The notes below the pieces were generated by a model. That model had not been told where the DNA came from, did not search any database, and saw nothing but the letters and a program-made list of their open reading frames with translations. Shown piece by piece: positions 1 through 6,838 of a stretch of DNA of 29,718 nt. The position numbers were made by a program, and so were the translations under genes. Every line of letters starts with the position of its first letter. The stretch's first letter is position 1. The DNA is from a virus: positions 1 through 29,718 of the IMG/VR virus record IMGVR_UViG_3300038954_000411, one strand, 5' to 3'.

Positions 1-43
1 GCTGCTAAAACAGACAGTGCAGTAGTTACCAGAGGAGATCTAA

Positions 44-238
44 ATGTCAGACAATCGCGTCTTTAAGTACCATGATCAAACGTGGGAGGGTCCGGGCGAG
101 GAATACACCAACGAAGACGTCCGGCGACACCTGCAGACCTACTTCCCGGAACTCGCCCAGGCCGATATCCAGGAGAAAACCCTGGACGACGGAACCGTAG
201 AAGTCACCTTCGTCAAGCGCGCCGGCACCAAAGGTTAA
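44..238 (+). CDS. PRTRC system protein C, ubiquitin-like modifier
   Basis: A 64-residue protein that resembles PRTRC protein C, a family with a predicted ubiquitin-like beta-grasp fold. The start VFKYHDQTW, the central block YFPELAQADI and the ending VTFVKRAGTKG match my recollection of the family. The chain ends exactly on a glycine, as needed for C-terminal adenylation by an E1. An AGAGGAG ribosome binding site at 31-37 precedes the ATG. It is the first gene visible in an operon that also encodes E1-like, E2-like and JAMM-protease proteins, so its inferred role is the conjugated or carrier polypeptide. Conjugation to a target is inferred, not shown. The operon promoter must lie upstream of the window. 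Confidence 0.85.
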   Translation: MSDNRVFKYHDQTWEGPGEEYTNEDVRRHLQTYFPELAQADIQEKTLDDGTVEVTFVKRAGTKG

Positions 239-241
239 GCG

Positions 242-487
242 ATGAACGCCCGCGACGTCACCCGCCGCCTGGCCGCCCTGGAGCCGCTGGAACTCGACGC
301 CATCGCCCTACTCATCGAACTCGAAGCGCGCGACGAGATCACCAGCGAAACCATAGACGAACTACAACCACGCATCCAGGAGGCCACGGCGGCCCTGGGT
401 GATCACATTGACGCAGTCAGAGAGGTCGTAAAACGATGTCAGAAACTGCAACCCATACCATCCAGGCGCATCCCCCCGTGCTTCTAA
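242..487 (+). CDS. Small helical acidic protein in PRTRC operon, unknown
   Basis: An 81-residue predicted protein, largely helical and acidic (runs such as ALEPLELDAIALLIELEARD), starting three bases after the stop of protein C. The C-terminus overlaps the next gene by about 52 bases in another frame, so the last 17 or so residues may be constrained by that gene and the protein could be real only in its N-terminal two thirds. An AAAGG at about 228-232 is a weak ribosome binding site. I do not recognise the family and no catalytic motif is visible. Position suggests a partner of the ubiquitin-like pathway, but that is only an inference. Confidence 0.6.
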   Translation: MNARDVTRRLAALEPLELDAIALLIELEARDEITSETIDELQPRIQEATAALGDHIDAVREVVKRCQKLQPIPSRRIPPCF

Positions 488-1278
488 CTCGCGCTCGCGC
501 TGCCTTATCACGGTACGCCTTGCCGCGCTATTGCGATATCTACGCCTATCTATCCAACCTCAGAGCCATCAGCAAGATGCGCAAACTATGGCGCGATCTA
601 TTTGACCAGTCACCGCCTTCAACAACCTGCGCTCTGGACCTGTCAAATGCCCTGGCTAATATGATCGACCAACGGCTTTTCCCGATCAGATTTGAGATCC
701 TGAATGATGCCGTTTACGCCGGTCACACCATTGATGAGATCCTCAATTACGACGTGCCGTACGACTCCCAAGGCCTGGCCTGGGAATGCCTGGAACTATG
801 CGACCTGGGCACGTCCTTTCGGCCGATGGTCGCCGTGGTGGCTCCACACGTTATGGACGGCTATCCCAGATACACACCCTATGCCAGCCAGATCCGACAC
901 TACTGGCAAGAGCACGGCTACGACGCTCCCCCCACGCTCGAATGGCCCGCTGACGCCTGCGCTCCCAGCCTGCTACAGAACCTTCCCGAACCGTTCGACG
1001 GCCTGGCCACAGCCTGGAAAATCACGATGAAGGGCAACAACAACGTTTTTCTGGACGCCCCAAACCCCTACTGGCGATTCGAGTACAACATAAAATGGTA
1101 CACCTGGACCACTGCAGACCTGACCGCTCTGGCCCAGCAATACAACCAGGCCGAGCAAAGCCTGGTGCAAATGGAACGCTATATCAACTGGTTTAAGGAT
1201 CACCACCAGACCGCCGCCGAGACCGTACTGGATACCTTGATCAACCTGGAAGATGACTACCAGGAGATGAAACGATGA
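436..1278 (+). CDS. PRTRC protein F-position protein, unknown fold
   Basis: A 280-residue soluble protein with no signal peptide or membrane segment. It is rich in aromatic residues and has blocks such as GLAWECLELCDLG and WRFEYNIKWYTWTTADL, ending in a long helix (LTALAQQYNQAEQSLVQMER onward). In PRTRC loci a protein called F lies between C and B, and this gene occupies that slot. I cannot confirm F-family membership from motifs alone. An AGAGG about 10 bases before the ATG is a plausible ribosome binding site. Its stop overlaps the start of the B gene in an ATGA, so the two are translationally coupled. Alternative: an unrelated insertion in the cassette. Confidence 0.7.
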   Translation: MSETATHTIQAHPPVLLTRARAALSRYALPRYCDIYAYLSNLRAISKMRKLWRDLFDQSPPSTTCALDLSNALANMIDQRLFPIRFEILNDAVYAGHTIDEILNYDVPYDSQGLAWECLELCDLGTSFRPMVAVVAPHVMDGYPRYTPYASQIRHYWQEHGYDAPPTLEWPADACAPSLLQNLPEPFDGLATAWKITMKGNNNVFLDAPNPYWRFEYNIKWYTWTTADLTALAQQYNQAEQSLVQMERYINWFKDHHQTAAETVLDTLINLEDDYQEMKR

Positions 1279-1991
1279 CAATTAGACCCGACGAATCGCA
1301 AAACGCATTAGAACTCGCCACACGTGGCCTGGGCGACATAACCCAAGAGGAACCGCGCCAAAAACTCCAGATGCGCATCTCGCTCTATGACGAAACTATT
1401 ATCCTCACCCGATACGACGATGGGGCGCCTATCTCCACCTACGAGATCGCACCCGATGACCTGGCCTCGGCTTTCAGCGACGTGCCCCTAGCAACAGACC
1501 TTTTACCGCCTCAATGCCTTCATTACAGCCGCTCTGGAGGCCAGGAGGCCCTCGTCGTCTACCTCCCGACTCAAACCCGCTCGCTGACGTACAAAACCGC
1601 TCAGGGCCAGTCGGAGACGATGACCATCCCCACGCCAGATCTCGTGTTCGCTGGCCGCGGTTCCAGATACCGCATCTTCGCCGTCAAGCAACGCCCCCAC
1701 CCGGGCAACGACCGCGAGCGGCTCTTCGCCGCTCCGTTCCCCAACGTCCACAGCGACGGTCGTATCTGCGCCGGCAACGTCACCTTTCCCGTCTGTAGCG
1801 CCCAGACCATCCACCAGGCCGCTCGACGCTTCTTCAACTCCCAATTCAATGGCGACCTGAGCAACGACAAATCATCCCGCTTTGAAAACGTCATTGCTCT
1901 CTGGCGCTACCTGCAGGACCAGGACATTTACCCCAATGACGACCTGGTTCGTACCCGCTACACGTTCGACGATCTGACCCAGGAGAAATAA
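1275..1991 (+). CDS. PRTRC system protein B, E2-like conjugating enzyme
   Basis: A 238-residue protein assigned to PRTRC B, a family predicted to adopt the E2 (UBC-like) fold. The diagnostic block is FPNVHSDGRICAGNV at about residues 155-169. It mirrors the E2 active-site signature (HPN, then G-x-[IV]-C), with Cys165 as the candidate catalytic cysteine. A second conserved-looking block, RFENVIALWRYL, follows near the C-terminus. The gene starts inside the stop of the preceding gene (ATGA) and ends two bases before protein A. Expected role: accept the ubiquitin-like protein C as a thioester from the ThiF protein encoded downstream. The substrate is unknown. Confidence 0.85.
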   Translation: MTIRPDESQNALELATRGLGDITQEEPRQKLQMRISLYDETIILTRYDDGAPISTYEIAPDDLASAFSDVPLATDLLPPQCLHYSRSGGQEALVVYLPTQTRSLTYKTAQGQSETMTIPTPDLVFAGRGSRYRIFAVKQRPHPGNDRERLFAAPFPNVHSDGRICAGNVTFPVCSAQTIHQAARRFFNSQFNGDLSNDKSSRFENVIALWRYLQDQDIYPNDDLVRTRYTFDDLTQEK

Positions 1992-1993
1992 CG

Positions 1994-2629
1994 ATGCTGC
2001 CGAACTCACTTCAACCCGCCGACTACATCATCTGGCGCAACGGTCAAAGATTGGAAATGCCCACCGGCAAGGCCTTCATCTACCTGCTCGCTGGTAATGG
2101 CGTCTTCAAACTGGCCGAATCAGCCAATATCCGCGCGCTGATTCCTCTGGTCCGCGTCAATATTGCCGGGTTGCCCGATCTGCGTCCTGACGTTCAATCC
2201 AAAAAAGGTAAAATCCCGGCTCGCCTCCTCTCTCAGATTATCCGCGACGCTCGCCAGCAGGCTCCCCACGAGGCGATGTACCACCTATGCTTCCAACGCG
2301 GCGTCATTCGTGCCTATCGCCCCCCACAACTGGCCGACGCCGCTCACATCGACTATGCCGGAGGCGACAATACCGCCATTCTCTGCGACCTCCACTCGCA
2401 CTGCACGATGCACGCCTTCTTCTCCGGCACCGACAATGGCGACGAGCAAGGCTTCCGCTTCTACGTTGTCATCGGCCAGATTTTCCGTAACCCTCAGATT
2501 CGCGTGAGAATCGGAGTCTACGGCGATCACTACCCCGTCCCCGCCACCACGCTCTTTGAATCACTTCCGCACCCCGTCAAGGATTGCTACCTCAAGCCCA
2601 CCCCACGGGAGAAAAAGCAATGCAAATAA
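1994..2629 (+). CDS. PRTRC system protein A, JAB/JAMM metalloprotease
   Basis: A 211-residue protein with a JAMM-type zinc-binding signature: H134-S-H136, then S144 and D147 in DLHSHCTMHAFFSGTDNGDE. This is the H-x-H...S-x-x-D arrangement of deubiquitinase-like peptidases. An upstream acidic residue (for example E93) could complete the site. The family in this context is PRTRC protein A, which would process or remove the ubiquitin-like protein C. An AGGAG at about 1984 precedes the ATG. The 3' end overlaps the true start of the ThiF gene by ten bases. All the visible catalytic residues are intact, so there is no sign of decay. Confidence 0.87.
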   Translation: MLPNSLQPADYIIWRNGQRLEMPTGKAFIYLLAGNGVFKLAESANIRALIPLVRVNIAGLPDLRPDVQSKKGKIPARLLSQIIRDARQQAPHEAMYHLCFQRGVIRAYRPPQLADAAHIDYAGGDNTAILCDLHSHCTMHAFFSGTDNGDEQGFRFYVVIGQIFRNPQIRVRIGVYGDHYPVPATTLFESLPHPVKDCYLKPTPREKKQCK

Positions 2630-3420
2630 CCGAACGCTACCCCATCCAGATTGGCGACCCCAACCGCATCTACCTCATCCTCGTCGGCTGCGGCGGCACC
2701 GGATCATTCCTGGCCCTGCACCTCGCCCGGCTTGCCTATCACGCCCGCCAGCGCAGCGTGCGCCCGCTATCCCTTATCTTCATCGACCCCGATGTCGTCG
2801 AGTCCAAGAATCTTGGTCGCCAGAATTTTTGCCCTGCCGAGATCGGCAAAAATAAGGCACGCACACTGGCCAGGCGCTACAACCTCGCCTTCGGACTCGA
2901 CATCCGCGCACACGCCACGCCATTCCATTCCAGAATAGTGCGCGGTAACATCTACCAAACGTTCAGATTAGTCATCGGCGCCGTCGACAACGCCGCTGCT
3001 CGCCAGGCCATTCAGGATTACGTCACCAGCAACCGACAAACCTGGTGGCTAGACTGCGGCAATCACGAACACGCTGGCCAGGTCGTCATTGGCAACCAGG
3101 AAAACCTCGACGCCCCCAACATCGACCCGCTCGGCCTCTGCGCCGGCCTCCCACTCCCCACCCACCACCATCCCGATCTCCTGGAGCCTGACCCAGAGCC
3201 GGATCGTGACGCACATACAGAATCCTGTGCCGATCTCGCTCTACGCGACGCTCAGAGCCTGATGATCAACCAGGCCATCGCCGCCTACGCCGCGCAATAC
3301 GTCTATCGACTCGTGCTCACCCAGGACCTGGACACCTACGCCACTTACATCGACCTGGAAACGGGTAACGCACAATCAAAACCCATCACGAAAGGACAGA
3401 AAGGACAACCCAATGCCTAA
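2620..3420 (+). CDS. PRTRC system ThiF family protein, E1-like
   Basis: A 266-residue E1-like adenylyltransferase. The Rossmann nucleotide-binding loop is LILVGCGGTGSF (about residues 19-30), followed by the metal/ATP region IDPDVVESKNLGRQNF (55-70) with the Arg of the E1 family. A candidate catalytic cysteine is Cys146 in WWLDCGNHEHAGQVVIG. I chose ATG 2620 over an in-frame ATG at 2584 because a GGGAG lies eight bases upstream and the protein then begins near the usual family start. Predicted reaction: ATP-dependent adenylation of the C-terminal glycine of protein C, then thioester transfer to protein B. It overlaps both neighbours slightly, as expected for one transcript. Confidence 0.92.
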   Translation: MQITERYPIQIGDPNRIYLILVGCGGTGSFLALHLARLAYHARQRSVRPLSLIFIDPDVVESKNLGRQNFCPAEIGKNKARTLARRYNLAFGLDIRAHATPFHSRIVRGNIYQTFRLVIGAVDNAAARQAIQDYVTSNRQTWWLDCGNHEHAGQVVIGNQENLDAPNIDPLGLCAGLPLPTHHHPDLLEPDPEPDRDAHTESCADLALRDAQSLMINQAIAAYAAQYVYRLVLTQDLDTYATYIDLETGNAQSKPITKGQKGQPNA

Positions 3421-3607
3421 ACAGAAGAATCGTACACAACACATCACCGTTAGCGACGATCTGACCGTCTCGCTCTGGTCGGGCGTGGGGCTCTGCATCC
3501 ACAGCCAATCTAGACCTCAATACCCTACACCAGTCACTGACGAAGAACTACCGGACCTGATCGACGCCCTGCAGCAATACCAAGACCAGAAAAAACGCGG
3601 GAGATAG
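3413..3607 (+). CDS. Small PRTRC-operon terminal protein, unknown
   Basis: A 64-residue basic protein, start ATG overlapping the ThiF stop by eight bases, with an AGGACA stretch as weak ribosome binding site. It has a short beta-like N-terminal half (ITVSDDLTVSLWSGVGLCI) and a helical end (PDLIDALQQYQDQKKRGR). I do not recognise it. As the last gene before the terminator it is co-expressed with the E1/E2/JAMM set and may be a small accessory subunit. Translation is plausible but not proven. Confidence 0.55.
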   Translation: MPKQKNRTQHITVSDDLTVSLWSGVGLCIHSQSRPQYPTPVTDEELPDLIDALQQYQDQKKRGR

Positions 3608-3689
3608 CACATACAAGAGAGAGGTTATCCGCTCACTGTAGGTCATATTATTGAGTAATACGGCCTGTAAGCAGTATTACCAAATAACA

Positions 3690-3719
3690 CACCCCCGAGA
3701 CATTTAGGTCTCGGGGGTG
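3690..3719. terminator. Bidirectional terminator between PRTRC and phage late operons
   Basis: A perfect 12-bp stem (CACCCCCGAGAC with GTCTCGGGGGTG) and a six-base loop ATTTAG, between two convergent operons. The downstream T-run is weak on either strand (GATGGTTTGTACT on plus, TTATTTGG on minus), but stem stability and location support termination in both directions. An additional weaker inverted repeat GTAATAC/GTATTAC lies at 3655-3680. The rest of 3608-3739 holds no gene. Confidence 0.8.
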
Positions 3720-3739
3720 ATGGTTTGTACTATTGACAG

Positions 3740-4561
3740 TTATTCATTTAAGATAAGGGGGAGATAAATATCATACGTGATGCTGGGCAATCCGATACCT
3801 GCACCTGGCGTTGGATCGCAATTGATGCACGGTGTCGCCGTTGCAAAATCGGCGTCATACACCGATAGTCCCGCCGGCGTATACCACGGCGTATACGTGG
3901 GGGCCGGCGTCGCTGTGCTCAACGGTGACGTTGGCGAATCAAACACCAGCAACTTCCCATCCGTGGACAATCCGCCAAGCAATATACTAAACAGCGATAC
4001 AACCAACAATATAACCCCTGCGATCTGCTCGAAACATCCTGATTGATTTTTGTGCTGTAGCAATTCATAATCCAGTGCATCAGCCCGCCCCTGAGCCCCT
4101 AACCACCCCGCTATTGCCGCAGCCACCTTAGCTAACATTAAAGACCGCGAGACTGGCATCCCTAAAGCCAAAAAATGCCTTAAAACGCGCCCCAGCACGT
4201 CAGCCGCACTATACCCTGCTATACCCCCGTAATTCTCGCCAGAACCGCCTATAATGGCCCTGGCCCCTGCTTTAAATAACGCATCAACCATCTCGTTGTT
4301 TTCCAGACCGTAGCAGGTTCCTAGAAAAACCACACCATTGTGTAAAGGTAATCGGGTCACGTCCTTTGCGGTGAGCACTACGTTGCCGTTGTCATCCAGC
4401 CAGGCCTTTCCATCTGCTGATGGATGCAAGAATACCATCAGTAGATCATACGGCGTCTGGAAATCCGCATCGGAAAAACTGGTAATAACTTGTGCTTCAT
4501 CGCCAGCGATCATCCTCGCTCTTTCTTTGAACCTGTCCAACGTAATGACCAGTGTTTTCAT
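3740..4561 (-). CDS. Membrane-anchored caspase/CHAT-like (clan CD) protein
   Basis: A 273-residue protein. Residues 1-150 resemble a caspase/CHAT domain: a strand ending FLHPSADG with His46, then VVFLGTCYG with Cys83, then ALFKAGARAIIGGSGENYGG, the typical segment after the catalytic cysteine. A single membrane helix follows at about 180-197 (IAGVILLVVSLFSILLGGL), then an extracellular Pro/Thr-rich tail ending IYLPLILNE. That ending is like the terminal motif of many Chloroflexota exported proteins. I chose ATG 4561, with GGGGG at 4567-4571, over ATG 4582, which has no ribosome binding site. It has its own candidate promoter motif at 4581-4602. It is the last gene of the phage late strand, after the DGR. 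Role unknown: effector, superinfection or surface function. Confidence 0.6.
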   Translation of the reverse strand: MKTLVITLDRFKERARMIAGDEAQVITSFSDADFQTPYDLLMVFLHPSADGKAWLDDNGNVVLTAKDVTRLPLHNGVVFLGTCYGLENNEMVDALFKAGARAIIGGSGENYGGIAGYSAADVLGRVLRHFLALGMPVSRSLMLAKVAAAIAGWLGAQGRADALDYELLQHKNQSGCFEQIAGVILLVVSLFSILLGGLSTDGKLLVFDSPTSPLSTATPAPTYTPWYTPAGLSVYDADFATATPCINCDPTPGAGIGLPSITYDIYLPLILNE

Positions 4562-4580
4562 AAGAGCCCCCACAGCGTGC

Positions 4581-4602
4581 ATAACATCAATTATGTGCGC
4601 TA
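4581..4602 (-). promoter_or_regulatory. Phage-specific promoter-like motif, copy 1
   Basis: Minus strand TAGCGCA-CATAAT-N5-TTAT, the same as copies 2 and 3 at 12033 and 23848 with identical internal spacing. CATAAT (4590-4595) could serve as a -10 element, and TAGCGCA takes the place of a -35 since no TTGACA-like box lies 16-18 bases upstream. It overlaps the stop codon of the 165-residue protein and lies 19 bases before the start of the CHAT-like gene, with GGGGG in between. Confidence 0.6.
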
Positions 4603-5097
4603 GACCTCAACCCTCGCCCACCAACCCACCGCATCGCCGACGAGCGCAACCTGCACCACATCCCCAACCTCCGCCGCATCCGCCACGGCCTGCGGACTGG
4701 CGCGATTGCTACTGATGTCCTGGCTGGTCGAGGTAATTTTCTCGCCGTTGATGTACCAGTAGATCGTAGTTTCGCCCTCGCCGAAATTCTCGGTCGGCGC
4801 AGAAAACCACACGCCATCAGCATCGCTGCCTAACCCGGTCGGTGCATCGGGACGCGAGGTGTGCTGCGGGAAACTGGCCCCGCGCACGTCAATCGTCTCC
4901 AAGCCACCCGCCGCCTTACGGTCGATGATATACTTCAGAAGCATCTCCTCTGTCATCTCGGCCTGGCTACCGGCGTCATTCAACGCCGTTAGGAACTCAA
5001 CCATCTCCAGACCCTGCGGAGCGAGGCTCTCAATCAGCGCATCATACCCCGCGTCTTCATAGCGCGACACCCAATCTGTTGATAATATCCTAGGCAT
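4600..5097 (-). CDS. Small phage protein translationally linked to DGR RT, unknown
   Basis: A 165-residue protein. The N-terminal 65 residues look helical and acidic (GLEMVEFLTALNDAG, EEMLLKYIIDRKAAGG). The C-terminal part looks like a beta-sandwich (IYWYINGEKI, VVQVALVGDAVGWWARVEV), a style common in small virion or fibre-associated phage proteins. Its ATG immediately follows the RT stop, and its strong AAGGAGG sits inside the RT coding end, so it should be translated together with the reverse transcriptase. I do not recognise a family. It might be an additional DGR accessory, a tail accessory or part of the adjacent CHAT module. Confidence 0.7.
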   Translation of the reverse strand: MPRILSTDWVSRYEDAGYDALIESLAPQGLEMVEFLTALNDAGSQAEMTEEMLLKYIIDRKAAGGLETIDVRGASFPQHTSRPDAPTGLGSDADGVWFSAPTENFGEGETTIYWYINGEKITSTSQDISSNRASPQAVADAAEVGDVVQVALVGDAVGWWARVEV

Positions 5098-6120
5098 TTA
5101 GTCCCTCCTTAATCTGAAATTAGAAAACAACTTTCGTCGCAGATTATAAGTATTTGCGTGCATAGCGTGCCCAACCCAACTCTGGATTGATGCATCGATC
5201 TCCTCAAGCGAGATTTCGCCCCTCGCATATTTCTCTTCGAATTCCCTCAAGTTTCGCTTCATTCGCTTTACACTGCGCTTCCTCAAGAGCCGATGTGTAC
5301 GCCAAATACGATAGCCGAGAAAATCAACACCGCGCTTCTCCGGGAAAATTGCAGTACGATTATTTAGCCAAAGATTCAGTCGTTCATCCAGATAATGCTC
5401 TATCTGGTAGCGCCAGCGCCTCAACTTCTTTTTAGTATGGTGCAATACAATGAAATCATCCATATATCGCAGGTAATAATGGACGCGCAATTGATGCTTC
5501 ACATACTGATCTAGTTCATTGAGGTAAATGTTGGCAAAGAGCTGTGATGTTAGATTGCCTATCGGTATCCCTATGCCATTACTGCCGGCGCTATAGATGA
5601 TGTCCCTCAAAAGAGCCATCGTACGCCGACAGCGAATTTTACGCTTTAATATATCGATCAAAACAGCGTGATCGATTGATGCAAAATAGCTCTTAATATC
5701 TGCCTTCAAAACATAAACCTGCCCGTGGTTCCTGTGTATTTCACGAAGCCAGCGCGTAATTTGATCAGCACCGGCGTGTGTCCCCTTCCCTTCTCGGCAA
5801 GCATAGCTGTGATAGATGAATCCGCGGTCAAACATTGGCTCTAGAATATTATGTATCGCGTGATGAACAATGCGATCCCGGAATGGTAGCGCGGCCACCT
5901 CGCGCTTTTTAGGTTCATACACTGTAAAGTAGTGGTACTCCCCTGTCGTGTATGTTCCCCCTTGCAACTCTCGATACAGGCCCAGTAGATTATCTTCAAG
6001 ACCCATAGTGAATTTCAGCACCTCGGCCTGATACCGCTTCCCTCGTCGCGCCTTGACATAAGCACGGTACAAATTATCGAAGGCGTATATGAGGGGATAG
6101 AGGTTTTTATAAGTTTTCAT
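5098..6120 (-). CDS. DGR reverse transcriptase
   Basis: A 340-residue reverse transcriptase of the diversity-generating retroelement type. Visible motifs: LPFRDRIVHHAI (motif 1 area), YVLKADIKSYFASID with catalytic D141, the DGR-typical GIPIGNLTSQ at 184-193, YMDD at 219-222, and GVDFLGYRIW near the thumb. Length is normal for DGR enzymes and there is no maturase or endonuclease domain. It would copy the TR RNA encoded just upstream (6293-6411) into adenine-mutagenised cDNA together with Avd. No clear Shine-Dalgarno precedes the ATG; instead a 10-bp hairpin (6132-6175) ends 11 bases before it. All catalytic residues are present, so the element looks active. Confidence 0.96.
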   Translation of the reverse strand: MKTYKNLYPLIYAFDNLYRAYVKARRGKRYQAEVLKFTMGLEDNLLGLYRELQGGTYTTGEYHYFTVYEPKKREVAALPFRDRIVHHAIHNILEPMFDRGFIYHSYACREGKGTHAGADQITRWLREIHRNHGQVYVLKADIKSYFASIDHAVLIDILKRKIRCRRTMALLRDIIYSAGSNGIGIPIGNLTSQLFANIYLNELDQYVKHQLRVHYYLRYMDDFIVLHHTKKKLRRWRYQIEHYLDERLNLWLNNRTAIFPEKRGVDFLGYRIWRTHRLLRKRSVKRMKRNLREFEEKYARGEISLEEIDASIQSWVGHAMHANTYNLRRKLFSNFRLRRD

Positions 6121-6131
6121 TTTTTTCGGGT

Positions 6132-6175
6132 GATGGGGCTGAACGTTCGATTAGATCTACTAATACAGCCCCATC
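6132..6175 (-). other. RNA hairpin upstream of RT start
   Basis: A perfect 10-bp inverted repeat (GATGGGGCTG / CAGCCCCATC) enclosing 24 bases, in the transcribed spacer between TR and the RT gene. Its 3' side ends 11 bases before the RT ATG, in place of a normal ribosome binding site. It may mark the 3' end of the TR RNA, protect it, or control RT translation. Confidence 0.6.
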
Positions 6176-6188
6176 TATTTATGTTTTT

Positions 6189-6215
6189 CACTAGCCGGGA
6201 AAACCGGATGTAGTG
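6189..6215 (-). other. Second spacer hairpin in TR RNA
   Basis: An interrupted stem in the TR-RT spacer: CACTA (6189-6193) with TAGTG (6211-6215), and an inner CCGG/CCGG (6195-6198, 6204-6207). In known DGRs the spacer between TR and RT is needed for cDNA priming, so a structured RNA here is expected. The fold itself is my reading of the repeats. Confidence 0.4.
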
Positions 6216-6292
6216 AGGATTGCAACCCCAAGTCTCTCCAGGCACTGTCCAGCAGATCACTCTGATGGATCGGGCCAATATAATCCTAGCTT

Positions 6293-6411
6293 CTTGCAGG
6301 CGCGGAAACCCTTGTTCACGTTGCGATTCGACGGCGCGTTGTTGAGGTTCAGTGCGAACACACCTGCGCGAACACCGTTGTTCCAGTTGCCGCCGCGGAT
6401 AGCCGCGCGTT
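6293..6411 (-). repeat. DGR template repeat (TR)
   Basis: A 119-base template between avd and the RT gene, matching 6842-6960 in the target gene without gaps. There are 19 differences, and each falls on an adenine of the transcribed (minus) TR strand. The TR has about 27 such adenines, so roughly 70 per cent are altered in VR, and none of the other 92 positions differ. Read in the target frame it gives an Asn-rich sequence (RGGNWNNGVRAG, then ALNLNNAPSNRNVNK), the typical AAY-codon design of DGR templates. The transcribed RNA is the substrate for the reverse transcriptase. Confidence 0.96.
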
Positions 6412-6423
6412 ACGATTGCAACC

Positions 6424-6774
6424 CTATCGCTTATGCTTTTCGGCCTGCTGCTTACGCCAGCCTCCAAGCAATCGACCAATTTCTTTCATCTGCATTGCCA
6501 TCTGTCCATAGTGCCGATGCGAGAGCAAGTTGAGGTCGTGTGCAACGCGAATGAGCAACTTTGTCATATCGAGCTGGATATCTAGCTCGTACAACGTCCT
6601 ACGCTTATCTCGTTGTAAATTTGCTTTGGCAACCAATTTCGCTGCATCTAAAAGTGAGTTTTCTATCTGTTGTGCCAGCACAAACCGCTGATTCTTTGGA
6701 AATCGATTGATTATTGGAAAGGCGTAGGTGATCAAATCATAGAGCTTTTGGTAAATTATTAGTTTATCGAGCAT
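6424..6774 (-). CDS. avd: DGR accessory variability determinant (Avd)
   Basis: A 116-residue, basic, all-helical protein of the Avd / four-helix-bundle type. It has amphipathic helices such as LIIYQKLYDLITYAFPIINRF and ELDIQLDMTKLLIRVAHDL and a basic C-terminus (GGWRKQQAEKHKR). In characterised DGRs Avd forms a pentameric barrel that binds the reverse transcriptase and TR RNA and is needed for mutagenic homing. It lies between the target gene and TR, the usual order. The start has only a weak ribosome binding site (TAAG), and its stop borders the 5' end of TR, within an 11-base direct repeat that also occurs beyond TR. Confidence 0.93.
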   Translation of the reverse strand: MLDKLIIYQKLYDLITYAFPIINRFPKNQRFVLAQQIENSLLDAAKLVAKANLQRDKRRTLYELDIQLDMTKLLIRVAHDLNLLSHRHYGQMAMQMKEIGRLLGGWRKQQAEKHKR

Positions 6775-6784
6775 TTTCTTAATT

Positions 6785-6838
6785 AGATTATAGATTTGCA
6801 GATAACAGATTTACAGGTGGACAGATAGCAGATTATAG
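6785..6838 (-). repeat. Short direct repeats between VR and avd
   Basis: Two copies of CAGATARCAGATT on the plus strand (6799-6811 and 6822-6834, one mismatch) and two exact copies of AGATTATAG (6785-6793 and 6830-6838), filling the gap after the target gene stop. This AT-rich segment lies directly past the VR 3' end, where other DGRs carry a hairpin that improves homing. No GC-rich hairpin is seen here. Confidence 0.5.

Noticed and set aside
973-1281. Minus-strand open frame inside the F-position gene
   Set aside because: Antisense shadow of a well-supported gene with coupled neighbours.
3655-3680. Inverted repeat GTAATAC / GTATTAC as an att site or operator
   Set aside because: Only seven bases per arm, no tRNA similarity and no second copy found, so it is only mentioned with the terminator.
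6117-6479. Open frame across the TR on the minus strand
   Set aside because: It crosses the template repeat and overlaps the avd 3' end in another frame. The base pattern there is explained by the TR, which is not translated as a gene.
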